Part shown: positions 46,822 through 54,855 of the stretch, piece by piece
Numbering within the stretch: position 1 is the first letter of the stretch
Layout of the letters: every line of letters begins with the position of its first letter
Origin: DASXVX01 sp036504075
Lineage (GTDB): Bacteria; Bacillota; Sulfobacillia; Symbiobacteriales; Symbiobacteriaceae
DNA length: 64,000 bases
NCBI GenBank assembly: GCA_036504075.1
Contig: DASXVX010000016.1
Coordinates: forward strand, 1-64,000
Reading direction: 5' to 3'
The notes under the pieces: generated by a model
What the model was told of the DNA's origin: nothing
The model's database searches: none
The model's input: the letters and a program-made list of their open reading frames with translations, nothing else
Made by a program: the position numbers and the translations under genes

Positions 46822-47592
46822 CTATCTGTGCCAGGGGGCATTCGTACATGAGTAGGTTCGGCCTTCTTCAATCAACTCAATGTGATGGTGAACTGGGCGG
46901 CCTTCCGCCAGCAGCACCCCCGGGTCCGGCAGCCCGGGCCAGATGTGCGTGAAGAGGCACCGCCGGACGCCCGCGTCCCGGGCCATGGCGGCGGCCTCTG
47001 CGGCGGTCAGGTGGCCGAAAATGCGCTTGGCGGCATACTCCTCCGTGAGTGAGGCTTCCACGACCAGCAAATCGGCGCCCCGGGCGGCCGCCGTCACCTC
47101 CGGCGACACCCCGGTGTCCGCCGTATAGAACAGCGCCGGCCCCGCCTGCCCGGCCGGCGTGACCCGCATGGCCCAGCAGGGATAGGGGTGGTTGGTGCGG
47201 GTAAAGCTGACCTGCAGGTCCCCGATAACCAGCGGCTGGTCCGGGTCATACTCGTGCACGTCCTGCCAGTCCTCGCCGCCCTCCAGCCAGTGATGCTGTT
47301 CGGGCGGGGCGGGGGGCGCGTAGATCTGTAGCTTGCCGGTCGTCCGGCCCAGGGTCTGGGCCGCCAACTGGGCGAACCGGAGGCAATGCACGTCGGCGAT
47401 ATGGTCTTCGTGCAGGTGCGAGACGACCACGGCGGAAAGGCGCTCCACCGGCAGAATCTCCTGCAGACGGGACGCCACGCCGTTGCCGGCATCCAGCAGC
47501 AGGGCCGTTTCGCCGTGCTGAACCAGGTACCCGTTCATCGCCCCTCCGGCCGGAGGGTAGGGCGAATACCGCCCGAGGCAAGTCAGCTTCAC
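46822..47592 (-). CDS. MBL-fold metal-dependent hydrolase (RNase Z-like)
   Basis: This 256-residue metallo-beta-lactamase-fold protein has the metal site VSHLHEDHIADVHCLRFA (HxHxDH, about 58-63). Further ligands lie in TNHPYPCWAMRV, FYTADTGVSP and FGHLTAAEAAAMARD with LFTHIWPG. The layout is that of RNase Z/arylsulfatase-type phosphodiesterases, but the tRNA-processing exosite arm is not evident. The ATG at 47592 begins MKLTCLGRYSPYPPAGG, a usual family start. The substrate is unknown; it is a single gene divergent from the thioesterase gene. Confidence 0.9.
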   Translation of the reverse strand: MKLTCLGRYSPYPPAGGAMNGYLVQHGETALLLDAGNGVASRLQEILPVERLSAVVVSHLHEDHIADVHCLRFAQLAAQTLGRTTGKLQIYAPPAPPEQHHWLEGGEDWQDVHEYDPDQPLVIGDLQVSFTRTNHPYPCWAMRVTPAGQAGPALFYTADTGVSPEVTAAARGADLLVVEASLTEEYAAKRIFGHLTAAEAAAMARDAGVRRCLFTHIWPGLPDPGVLLAEGRPVHHHIELIEEGRTYSCTNAPWHR

Positions 47593-47824
47593 AGCACAGG
47601 ACCTCCCAGTGGGTTCTCAGAGTCCGTCAGCAATAGGTTCCCGGAACCCGCGGACCCGATATGCGCCTCGCCATTTCGACGGTTGCGGCCGGGTTTCCTC
47701 TGCGTCCGGTGCAGTTGTTGCGATCTTTAGACAGGAATTGATATTTCGGCTGACGAAATGGAAACAGCATAACAACGCCGACCGGGCAGTTTTCGACGAC
47801 GGAGTTTTCAAGGAGGCGATTTTT

Positions 47825-48259
47825 CTGGAACGGCTCCCCTCCTCCCGCGGCTGTTTCGTATGCGGCAAGGAGAATCCCGTCGGGCTGCGCGTCCACTTCG
47901 ACCGGACCGATGATGGCGTCCGGGCCGGTGTGCGGCCTTCGCAGCACTTCCAGGGGTTCGGCGGAGTTCTGCAGGGGGGCGTGGCTGCCGGGCTGATGGA
48001 CGATGCCATGTGGTACGCCATCTACGGCACTGCGGACACCATGACGATGACGGTGGAACTTACCGTGCGCTACAAGGCGCCGGTGCCGGTAGAGACCGAC
48101 CTGACCGTAACGGCCCGGGTCGTGGAACAGCGCCGCGTGCTGTTTACCTGTGCGGCGGCGATTTCCGGACCGGACGGCACCGTGCTGGCAGAGGCCACCG
48201 GCAAGTTCATGACGGCGCCCAAAGCCCTTGCCGAACAGCTTAAAAAAGAGATGACCTGA
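47825..48259 (+). CDS. PaaI-like hotdog thioesterase, non-canonical start
   Basis: This hotdog-fold protein of about 144 residues has SRGCFVCGKENPVGLRVHF at its N-terminus, QGFGGVLQGGVAAGLMDDAM around the active-site helix and LTVRYKAPVPVETDLTVTAR in the central sheet. It would hydrolyse acyl-CoA thioesters. The start is problematic: AAGGAGG at 47810-47816 is well placed for CTG at 47825 (eight bases) or less well for ATT at 47819, and no ATG, GTG or nearby TTG is in frame. The nearest standard in-frame codon is TTG at 47738. I give the CTG start. The next gene follows 29 bases later. Confidence 0.8.
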   Translation: MERLPSSRGCFVCGKENPVGLRVHFDRTDDGVRAGVRPSQHFQGFGGVLQGGVAAGLMDDAMWYAIYGTADTMTMTVELTVRYKAPVPVETDLTVTARVVEQRRVLFTCAAAISGPDGTVLAEATGKFMTAPKALAEQLKKEMT

Positions 48260-48288
48260 TTCGAATCGCTGAAAGGAGCTACTCCCGC

Positions 48289-49050
48289 ATGCAGTACATT
48301 CGCTTCTTCGGATCAGACGGCCCCCGCTGGGCCGGCCTGGAAGGCGCCACTGCCCACGAACTGGACGGAGCGCCGTATCTCGGCGGCAAGGCCACCGGCC
48401 GTACCCTCCCGCTGGAATCCGTCAAGCTGCTGCCCCCCGTGGAGCCGTCCAAGCTGGTCTGCATCGGGCGCAATTACGCCGACCATGCGGCGGAACTGGG
48501 CAACCAGGCGCCGACCGAGCCGATGTTTTTCCTGAAGCCGCCCTCCGCCCTCACCGCCCCGGGGGCGGCCATTGTCATCGCCCGGCCGGAGCACGCCATC
48601 CACTGGGAGGCCGAACTGGCCGTCGTCATCGGCAAGCAGGCCAAGGCGGTCTCCGAGGCAGACGCCCTGAGCTACGTCTTTGGCTACACCATCGCCAACG
48701 ACGTGTCCGACCGGGATTACCAGAAGGCCGACCAGCCGTTCGGCTTCGGGCGGGGCAAGTGCTTCGATACATATTGCCCCTGCGGGCCGGTGCTGGTGAC
48801 TGAAGGGATCAACCCCCTGGACGTCCACCTCACGCTGACCTGCAACGGCGACGTGCGGCAGTCCGACTCCACGTCACTTATGCTGCACCGGGTGCCGAAG
48901 CTGATCGCGTACATTTCGGAGATCATGACACTGGTGCCCGGCGATGTGCTCCTGACCGGCACGCCCAAGGGCGTCGGTCCCATGAAAGCCGGCGACATCG
49001 TCGAAATCACGATCCCCGGCATCGGCACCCTGTCCAACCCCGTCCGCTGA
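48289..49050 (+). CDS. Fumarylacetoacetate hydrolase (FAH) family protein
   Basis: This 253-residue enzyme of the FAH superfamily hydrolyses or decarboxylates beta-diketo acids. The metal and active-site segments are CIGRNYADHAAELGN, the acidic ligand stretch IHWEAELAVVIGK, FGYTIANDVSDRDYQ and the closing LLTGTPKGVGPMKAGD. An N-terminal cap domain of about 50 residues precedes the barrel. The ATG at 48289 has AAAGGAG upstream. It probably forms an operon with the thioesterase gene and ends at a strong terminator. The exact substrate (for example acylpyruvate or oxaloacetate) is not determinable. Confidence 0.93.
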   Translation: MQYIRFFGSDGPRWAGLEGATAHELDGAPYLGGKATGRTLPLESVKLLPPVEPSKLVCIGRNYADHAAELGNQAPTEPMFFLKPPSALTAPGAAIVIARPEHAIHWEAELAVVIGKQAKAVSEADALSYVFGYTIANDVSDRDYQKADQPFGFGRGKCFDTYCPCGPVLVTEGINPLDVHLTLTCNGDVRQSDSTSLMLHRVPKLIAYISEIMTLVPGDVLLTGTPKGVGPMKAGDIVEITIPGIGTLSNPVR

Positions 49051-49063
49051 GTCCGCTGACACG

Positions 49064-49089
49064 AACACCCCCTGCCGGCAGGGGGTGTT
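49064..49089 (+). terminator. Terminator after the FAH gene
   Basis: A 13-bp perfect palindrome (49064-49076 with 49077-49089) is followed by TTTCT. It also lies 3' to the convergent HtrA-like gene. Confidence 0.92.
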
Positions 49090-49096
49090 TTTCTGT

Positions 49097-50203
49097 CTAG
49101 AAAAGGTCGTCGGTCTGTGGGTCGTAACGCCGCGGGATCAGAATCGGCACTTTGTCGGAGTACTCGCCCAGGACCACGGTGACTTGTGTGGTTTCTAGCT
49201 TGGTGCGGCTGCCGTGGTAGACGGAAATCGACAGGGTGACAGTGTCGCCGGGCTTATGCTTGTCCAGCTCAGTCCGCAGGTCCCCCAGGTAGTTTACAGG
49301 CACCCCGTTTACCGCCCGCAGGAAGTTGCCCGCCTTGACGCCGGCGGTGGCGGCTGCCCCGAGGGGGTGCGCGTCGGTAATGACGAGTCCCAGGTCGTTC
49401 GGCAGCATGCCCCGGGACCAGTATGGTTCCGCCGCGGATACGCCCAGCCACGACCGGACGATGCCCCGGCCGGCCACAACCCGGCTCAGGGAGGCGGACA
49501 GCAGGCCGATCGGAACACCGAAGCTGATGTTCTGGGCGGAGTCCATCTCGCCCCAGGCGGCAATCGCCACGACCTCGCCGTTGGCGTTGAGCATCGGGCC
49601 GCCGGAGTTGCCGTGGTTGACGGCTGCGTCGGTCTGGAGGGACGGGTAGTGGTAGTTATGATTCGGATCGGGCCGGTTGACGCCGCTGACTACGCCGACC
49701 GTGACACTGTTGCTGTACCCCAGGGCGTTGCCGATCACCACGAGCGGGTCCCCTACCTTTGGCTGGCTCCTGGCCAGCGGCAACGTGGGGTAGCCTGTCC
49801 CGGACACTCTCAGCTCGGCCAGATCGGCGAACTCGTCCCACATGATGACGTCGGCGACTTTGACCGAGCCGTCGGCGAACTTGACCTTTTGCTGGAGGGT
49901 CAGGTCGGCCACATGGGCGTTGGTCACGATCACGCCATCCGGCGAAATGATCCACCCGGTGCCCTCGCTGTCCACTTCGTCATCCTCGGTGACGTTGTAG
50001 ATGCTGACGATCGCCGGCACGGCTTTTGCCGCCAACTTTGGCACATCCAGAACACTAAGCGTCAGGGCCTTCTCCAGTGCGGCGATCCTGGCCTCCAGGC
50101 CGGCCAGTCGCTGTTCGATCGTATCAGCGTGGGCCGGTGCTACCATGGTCAAGACCAGCACGACACCCATGAACATGCTTAAGATTCGCCGCCGAATATG
50201 CAT
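49097..50203 (-). CDS. HtrA/DegP-like secreted serine protease with PDZ domain
   Basis: This 368-residue S1C protease has an N-terminal signal peptide (hydrophobic FMGVVLVLTMVAPAHA, probable cleavage after AHA). A short coiled coil (TIEQRLAGLEARIAALEKAL) follows. The trypsin-like domain has His in VTNAHVA, Asp in EFADLAELRV and Ser in NHGNSGGPM. A C-terminal PDZ domain (LGLVITDAHPLGAAATAG, then NFLRAVNG) completes it. It degrades or chaperones misfolded exported proteins. The coiled coil may drive oligomerisation. It is transcribed singly. No membrane anchor remains after signal cleavage. Confidence 0.93.
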   Translation of the reverse strand: MHIRRRILSMFMGVVLVLTMVAPAHADTIEQRLAGLEARIAALEKALTLSVLDVPKLAAKAVPAIVSIYNVTEDDEVDSEGTGWIISPDGVIVTNAHVADLTLQQKVKFADGSVKVADVIMWDEFADLAELRVSGTGYPTLPLARSQPKVGDPLVVIGNALGYSNSVTVGVVSGVNRPDPNHNYHYPSLQTDAAVNHGNSGGPMLNANGEVVAIAAWGEMDSAQNISFGVPIGLLSASLSRVVAGRGIVRSWLGVSAAEPYWSRGMLPNDLGLVITDAHPLGAAATAGVKAGNFLRAVNGVPVNYLGDLRTELDKHKPGDTVTLSISVYHGSRTKLETTQVTVVLGEYSDKVPILIPRRYDPQTDDLF

Positions 50204-50308
50204 AGTGCTCCACCCTTCTCCTATGCAAACAGTCTATAGATTGGGGGCACCTGAACATTCGCCCCCTGATTCCCGCCTCCTGCCAAAACCTCTGCCATAT
50301 GTAGACAT

Positions 50309-50348
50309 AAAAAGACCACGCCCCAGGTAATCGCCCGGCGGCGCGGTC
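50309..50348 (-). terminator. Terminator of the 56-residue gene
   Basis: GACCACGCC (50314-50322) pairs with GGCGCGGTC (50340-50348), allowing one G-U pair in the minus-strand RNA. It is followed there by TTTTT (50313-50309). It lies six bases after the stop at 50354. Confidence 0.8.
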
Positions 50349-50353
50349 CAGTC

Positions 50354-50524
50354 CTAAAAGAGAAAGAGTGACAGGGCAGCCGCCAGTTCATCCTCTTTGC
50401 GTTTCCCATTCCGGGCGACGGGCAGTTCCAATACCTTGCTGCCAGACGGGGTTTGAACCGGCGTCTCTGTCTGTGCCTGCTCGGGCTTTTCCTCCGGCTG
50501 ACCTGCCGCCATTGCCTCGCACAT
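50354..50524 (-). CDS. Small 56-residue hypothetical protein
   Basis: This ORF (MCEAMAAGQPEEKPEQAQTE, then TPVQTPSGSKVLELPVARNG, ending KEDELAAALSLFLF) has the ribosome site GGGGAGGAG three bases before its ATG and a well-formed terminator directly after the stop. It is therefore likely a real gene despite its size. The chain is acidic and Gln/Pro-rich with a short hydrophobic C-terminal end. It is divergent from the repetitive coat-like gene at 50755. No family is recognised; a spore-related role is possible from context. Confidence 0.65.
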   Translation of the reverse strand: MCEAMAAGQPEEKPEQAQTETPVQTPSGSKVLELPVARNGKRKEDELAAALSLFLF

Positions 50525-50754
50525 GGTCTCCTCCCCTTCCGGAATTCCCGCGATTCGCTATGGGGAAGTATACCATAACCCGGCCAGTTATTGCGATATT
50601 TTTTACGACAATGTTGCATAAGTGGGAAGCAAACGAGCCACGCACCCCGGCAGGCCCGCCACATAACATGAGGATGGACCGCACGTGCTGTCGAGGGCGG
50701 CCTCCGGTGCCCTCCGTGCTACCCATTTTGTTTACAGGAAGGTGTTTCATCGCG

Positions 50755-51555
50755 ATGGAGTCCACTACCCGCGCACTTCAGACTGGCGGTTATGCCAAGG
50801 GCTACAGCCCGGCCGTGCTGGCGGCCCTGACTCCCTGGACCGGCGCCGCCGGCCTGGGCGTTCAGGGAATCCCCATGGGGGCGTCCGTGCCTTTCCAGAC
50901 CGTCATGCCTTATCAGACGGCCGTCCCCTACGGATACCAGACGGTTGCGCCGATGCAGACGGCGGTACCCTATGGCTACCAGACCGTGCAGCCGTTCCAG
51001 ACCGTCGCCCCGTGGACCACCGCGGTCCCCGTGCAGACGGCGATGCCGTTCCAGAAGGCCGCTCAGGTGCAGGCCGGCGTGCCGATCCAGACGGCGATGC
51101 CATTCCAGAAGGCCGCTCAGGTGCAGGCCGGCGTGCCCGTTCAGGCGGCGATGCCGACCCGTGGCCTCGCAGGTGTGCTGGGCGGGGTCCGGGGCTTGCT
51201 CAACGTGCTCGGCAGCGCTCTCAACTGGGCCGACACCCAGGGTGCGTGGCGCGTCCCCGGATTCGCTGTGGCTCTCGACACCCCGTTGCTCCAGGGCAGC
51301 CTGAGCTGGCCGGGCATCGCCGGGGTGTTCACGCTGCCGGGACTGCAGACTGCCGCCCAGTGGCCGGGGGCCGGGCTGGGCCTCGGAGGCGGCGGCGCCG
51401 GAGCCATGATTAACTGGCCGGGCCAGGCCGTCCAGGGTATCCCGGGCACTCAGGGCTGGGGTGTTCCTGGTGTCTCGGGCAAGGGAGTCCAGGGCTGGGG
51501 TGTTCCCGGCGTCTCGGGCATTCAGGAATTGCTGGCCGACGACCCAGTGGACTAG
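50755..51555 (+). CDS. Low-complexity repetitive protein, spore-coat-like
   Basis: This 266-residue protein has a Gln/Tyr/Pro/Val-rich repeat region (about 40-135; VPYGYQTVAPMQTA, then two tandem 18-residue units beginning QTAMPFQKAAQVQAG). A Leu/Gly/Trp-rich middle follows, then two copies of QGWGVPGVSG near the end. Such composition is typical of coat or exosporium proteins and adhesive structural proteins. The ATG at 50755 has AAGGTG ten bases upstream, a loose spacing. It ends at a strong terminator. No enzymatic motif is present. Confidence 0.75.
   Translation: MESTTRALQTGGYAKGYSPAVLAALTPWTGAAGLGVQGIPMGASVPFQTVMPYQTAVPYGYQTVAPMQTAVPYGYQTVQPFQTVAPWTTAVPVQTAMPFQKAAQVQAGVPIQTAMPFQKAAQVQAGVPVQAAMPTRGLAGVLGGVRGLLNVLGSALNWADTQGAWRVPGFAVALDTPLLQGSLSWPGIAGVFTLPGLQTAAQWPGAGLGLGGGGAGAMINWPGQAVQGIPGTQGWGVPGVSGKGVQGWGVPGVSGIQELLADDPVD
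51034..51141 (+). repeat. Tandem 54-bp coding repeat
   Basis: Two adjacent 54-base units (51034-51087 and 51088-51141) encode near-identical 18-residue repeats in the coat-like protein. They differ at a few positions only. Confidence 0.88.
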
Positions 51556-51562
51556 GGCACAA

Positions 51563-51590
51563 AAAAGGAGAGGCACCTGCCTCTCCTTTT
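51563..51590 (+). terminator. Terminator of the coat-like gene
   Basis: AAAAGGAGAGGCA (51563-51575) pairs perfectly with TGCCTCTCCTTTT (51578-51590) and supplies its own T-run. Confidence 0.92.
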
Positions 51591-51644
51591 GCGCGCCCCG
51601 TTTCGACCGGAAGGGGCCGCCGGGTCACAACAACAGCCACCCGG

Positions 51645-52589
51645 TCACAACAGCAGCGGCCGCCCGTCCAGTACAATGCGGGGCGCCCCGATGACACAAT
51701 CGCAGTGCGTCGCCGCAGTGTTTTCACCGCCGAACCCCCGATTGGCGCCCAGGGCCAGATGAACTGTCCCCAGCGCCTTCTCGTCCAGGGCGGCGATGCC
51801 TCGGGTTCGCACGAACGGGTTGCCGCCAATGCCGAACTCGCCCACGGTCCGGGCCCAGGGGTCATCGCCCAGCCGCCGCTGCAGTTCGGCGGCCGCGGCA
51901 CCGGACATTTCGACGACCCGGCCTTCCCGGAAATGCAGCGTGAGCGGCCCGGTCAGGGCGATGCCGCCCAGGCTCAGGTCGACCACCAGCTTCCCCTCGG
52001 CGCTCCACTCCAGCGGTGCGGCGTAGACCTCGCCGCCGGGCAGGTTGCCGAAGGCCCCCTGCTCGGTCAGGAACGACGTTTCCCGATGGACCGGCCGGCC
52101 GCCGAGCCGAAATTGCAGGTCGGTCCCGGCTTCCGTGGCGATGTGCACTTCGTCGGCGCCCCCGATTTCGTGAGCGATGCGCTGGACGGTGCGGGCCACG
52201 CGGGCGCAATCAGCCGTCAGTTCCCGCTCCAGCGCCTCTCCATCGATGTGGGCGCCAAAGGCCCACCGCCCCCGACGGGCTGCCCGGAATGCCGCGATGG
52301 ACGCCCGCAGGGGGGCACTGCCGGCCCAGGGGTCGAGCCGTCCGAACAGCGAGACGATCACATCCGCGTTCCGGACATGTGTGAGCAAACTCTCGGGCAC
52401 CAGCGCCAGCGGCGGGTCCGGCAGGGTCAACGGCCAGCAGCGGGCCGCCCCGGCGCCCAGGTCCCGGGCGGACGCGCACAGAGCCTCTCCGGCTTCCCTG
52501 AGAGGCTCGTCGACCAGCACAAAGACGGTCTCCACGGGCCGAAGTCCCAGACAAGACCCCAGCACATTTTCGGTCCACCGGGTGGCCAT
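51645..52589 (-). CDS. M29-type aminopeptidase-like metalloprotein
   Basis: This 314-residue protein resembles the thermophilic M29 aminopeptidases (AmpS/AmpT). The metal-site segments are present in order: GNLPGGEVYAAP (Glu), GEFGIGGNPF (Glu), LGTVHLALGANRGFGG (His) and ATHCDCVIGAP (His and Asp). The N-terminal domain is diverged and the chain is about 90 residues shorter than typical M29 enzymes. The specificity may therefore differ (some relatives are dioxygenases). The ATG at 52589 was chosen because AGGAGGTG lies upstream; a GTG at 52598 abuts that site. It follows the hypothetical gene by 12 bases. Confidence 0.82.
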   Translation of the reverse strand: MATRWTENVLGSCLGLRPVETVFVLVDEPLREAGEALCASARDLGAGAARCWPLTLPDPPLALVPESLLTHVRNADVIVSLFGRLDPWAGSAPLRASIAAFRAARRGRWAFGAHIDGEALERELTADCARVARTVQRIAHEIGGADEVHIATEAGTDLQFRLGGRPVHRETSFLTEQGAFGNLPGGEVYAAPLEWSAEGKLVVDLSLGGIALTGPLTLHFREGRVVEMSGAAAAELQRRLGDDPWARTVGEFGIGGNPFVRTRGIAALDEKALGTVHLALGANRGFGGENTAATHCDCVIGAPRIVLDGRPLLL

Positions 52590-52601
52590 GCCGGCCACCT
52601 C

Positions 52602-53054
52602 CTAAGGCTCAGGCTGGAACTTGACGCCGGGCAGGGCCACGGTATTGCCGGTTGCAATGCTCATGATCGTCTCCGACGAGACGTCGCCCTGCAACTTCTG
52701 CTGCACCGGCTCCGAAGTGATGTGAACGTCGGACGTTCCCTGCATGAACTGGAGCACCTGGTCCCCTTCACCTTCGGGGATGGCGACGCCCGCCCCTTCC
52801 CCGTTGGGCCAGCCGAAAAGCAGTACGTGCACCTTGTGGCCGGGGTGATAGGCCCACCGGTACGTGAACTCCGGTGGCCGGGCGGCGATGACCCGTTTGA
52901 TCATGAGGTCCAGCTGCGGCACCGTGAAGAAGACGAGGTGCGCCCCGTCCGGCGCTACCGCCGTGGCTGCTTCCGCCGGCATAAAAATCTGCGGGAGCGG
53001 GTTTGCGTCCGCCTGATTCTGATCGGTCACATGATCGGGCACATGATCGGTCAC
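52602..53054 (-). CDS. Hypothetical protein
   Basis: This 150-residue protein (GAHLVFFTVPQLDLMIKRVI, PPEFTYRWAYHPGHKVHVLL, FGWPNGEGAGVAIPEGEGDQ) has a short polar N-terminus with two near-repeats (TDHVPDHVTDQ) and a single globular region. I do not recognise the family. The start is GTG at 53054 with AAGGGGG nine bases upstream. It lies 23 bases after the carboxypeptidase gene and just before the M29-like gene, so the three are probably one operon. A role in the cell envelope is possible from context only. Confidence 0.7.
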   Translation of the reverse strand: MTDHVPDHVTDQNQADANPLPQIFMPAEAATAVAPDGAHLVFFTVPQLDLMIKRVIAARPPEFTYRWAYHPGHKVHVLLFGWPNGEGAGVAIPEGEGDQVLQFMQGTSDVHITSEPVQQKLQGDVSSETIMSIATGNTVALPGVKFQPEP

Positions 53055-53077
53055 ATTGAAATCCCCCTTTTGCCGCA

Positions 53078-54292
53078 CTACGGACGGTCCCGGCGCACTA
53101 CCAGGCTCCCCGTCTGCAGCCACGAGCGCGCCAGCACCCCGACAACCAGTGCCACCACCCCACCCAGCACCATCGTCCGCAGCGGCGGCACCCGCAGCGG
53201 GGAATGCCCTGACAAAGTCGCAGGTGCCGCGATGGCCAGCGCGGACACGAGGTCCACCTGACCGACCGCCTGGCCTTTGTCCACCTCCTGCAGCCGACCC
53301 AAGTGCGCCCCTTGCGCCAGCGGCAGTTTCAGGCCGTCATCCCAGACCACCTTCTGCTGGGGCGTGGTGCCATCCAGCGCCACCGTCACCAACAGGTCGC
53401 CGGCGGCCACTGCGGGTACCTGGTCGGGTGCACCCGGCACCGCGGTCGTCCCCACCGGTTCGCCTTTCTTCACGACCGGCAAGGTCTTGTAGCCACTGAA
53501 GCCGTAATCCAGCAGCGCCATGCTGGACGACCAGACCCGGTCCTTGGCGCCCAGCACCACGGCAATCAGCTCCGTGTCGCCCCGTTTCGCCGAGGCGACG
53601 TTGGTCTGCAGCGCTTCATCGGTCCACCCGTTCTTCACGCCGTTGGCGCCGTCATAATAGCCCAGCAGCTGATTGTGGCTATGCAACTTACGGGGGGGAT
53701 TCTGGTCGTATCCGGGAATCTCCTGTTCTTCGGTGTGGACGTACTCCCGAAATTTGGCGTTCTGCATTGCGTAGCGGGCAATCAACGCCAGGTCGTGAGC
53801 CGAACTGTAGTGGTCCGGCTCGTGCAGCCCGTGGCTGTTCACGAAATGCGTATCCGTGGCGCCGATTTCCTGCGCCTTCTGATTCATAAGTTCGACGAAG
53901 TGCCCTTCCGTTCCGCCGATGTGCTCGGCGATGGCCACAGCCGCATCGTTGGCGCTCTCCAGCAGCAGCGCGTAAAGCAGGTTGGAGAGCGTCTGCTGTT
54001 CACCCAGCTCCAGGTAAATCGTGGAGCCGCCGGTGTCGAAAGCCTTCTGGCTTGTCGTGACCACATCCGCTAAGTTGCCCCGCTCCAGGGCCAAGATTGC
54101 AGTCATGATCTTGGTGGTGCTGGCGATGGGCAGCCGGTCGTGGTCATGGCGCGCGTACAACACCTGCCCGGTGGTCGCATCCATCAGCAGATAGGCTCTC
54201 GCCGGAAGCTCGGGACCTACTTGTGCCGATCCGATCCCAGCCGAGACGAGTATCAGAGCGAGCGCGATGAACATGGACCAGCAGCGTCGCAC
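53078..54292 (-). CDS. D-alanyl-D-alanine carboxypeptidase (DacF/PBP5-like), KTG box changed to KNG
   Basis: This 404-residue penicillin-binding-protein-fold enzyme trims peptidoglycan side chains outside the membrane. A signal segment (FIALALILVSAGIGSAQ) leads. The SxxK box is ASTTKIMTAI and the SxN box is LESANDAAVAIAEH. Where the family has KTG, the sequence reads GANGVKNGWTDEA, so the threonine is asparagine. A PBP5-C-like beta domain (about 270-360) and a C-terminal membrane helix (MVLGGVVALVVGVLARSW) follow. DacF-type enzymes act on the spore cortex. Activity may be altered by the KNG change. The start is GTG at 54292, or ATG at 54274. Confidence 0.9.
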   Translation of the reverse strand: MRRCWSMFIALALILVSAGIGSAQVGPELPARAYLLMDATTGQVLYARHDHDRLPIASTTKIMTAILALERGNLADVVTTSQKAFDTGGSTIYLELGEQQTLSNLLYALLLESANDAAVAIAEHIGGTEGHFVELMNQKAQEIGATDTHFVNSHGLHEPDHYSSAHDLALIARYAMQNAKFREYVHTEEQEIPGYDQNPPRKLHSHNQLLGYYDGANGVKNGWTDEALQTNVASAKRGDTELIAVVLGAKDRVWSSSMALLDYGFSGYKTLPVVKKGEPVGTTAVPGAPDQVPAVAAGDLLVTVALDGTTPQQKVVWDDGLKLPLAQGAHLGRLQEVDKGQAVGQVDLVSALAIAAPATLSGHSPLRVPPLRTMVLGGVVALVVGVLARSWLQTGSLVVRRDRP

Positions 54293-54444
54293 GCGTACTC
54301 AACCCCTAGTCAGCATATCTTGTACATCGATAATACAGGGCGCAAAGTATCTTCGTCTATTGGTAACATATGAACGTTTTTCAAGGACGATGATGGCCTC
54401 CGGCGGGACATGCTAGGAACATAACGCGCAACGCGCACAAGAGG

Positions 54445-54855
54445 GTGGTTGCCATCACACAGCATGAATTCGCAGGCACGGCCGTTCCCATTCCGTTGGA
54501 AGTGACGCTGGCAAACGGTCAGGTGCGGGTGCACCTGCCGTTCGCAGTGGACCCGCATGCCCTGTCGGCGCAACTGCTCCGGGAAGGATTCCCGCTGGCG
54601 CACCAGCCCGACACGCCAGATACTCAGGGCTGGGGTCCGTACTTCGACGCGAACGGTTACTATCCGTACTGGACCTACCCGGACCCGGAGCAGCCCGGAC
54701 GGACGGTCTTTGCGTTCAACCCGCATCCGGAGGACGTGATCGACCGGAAAGGCCCGGATGCCGTGGTGCTCGGGAAGCGCTCCCGGACGCTGGTGGAGCG
54801 GTGGGTGCCGGTGCTGGCGAGCCTGCGGCGGCAGAATGCCGAGGTGAGGCCATGA
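54445..54855 (+). CDS. Hypothetical protein coupled to multicopper oxidase
   Basis: This protein of about 136 residues (ALSAQLLREGFPLAHQPDTP, WGPYFDANGYYPYWTYPDPE, VFAFNPHPEDVIDRKG) lacks a signal peptide or metal motif and is not a family I know. The start is uncertain: GTG at 54445 abuts the purine run AAGAGG. The stop overlaps the oxidase start in an ATGA arrangement, so translation of the two is coupled and a functional link is plausible. It could be an accessory or maturation factor of the oxidase. Confidence 0.65.
   Translation: MVAITQHEFAGTAVPIPLEVTLANGQVRVHLPFAVDPHALSAQLLREGFPLAHQPDTPDTQGWGPYFDANGYYPYWTYPDPEQPGRTVFAFNPHPEDVIDRKGPDAVVLGKRSRTLVERWVPVLASLRRQNAEVRP

Noticed and set aside
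46569..46952. Plus-strand 127-codon frame and overlapping minus frames upstream of the STAND regulator
   Set aside because: Composition is Arg/Pro-rich, the 3' half overlaps the well-supported MBL hydrolase gene, and no ribosome site fits.
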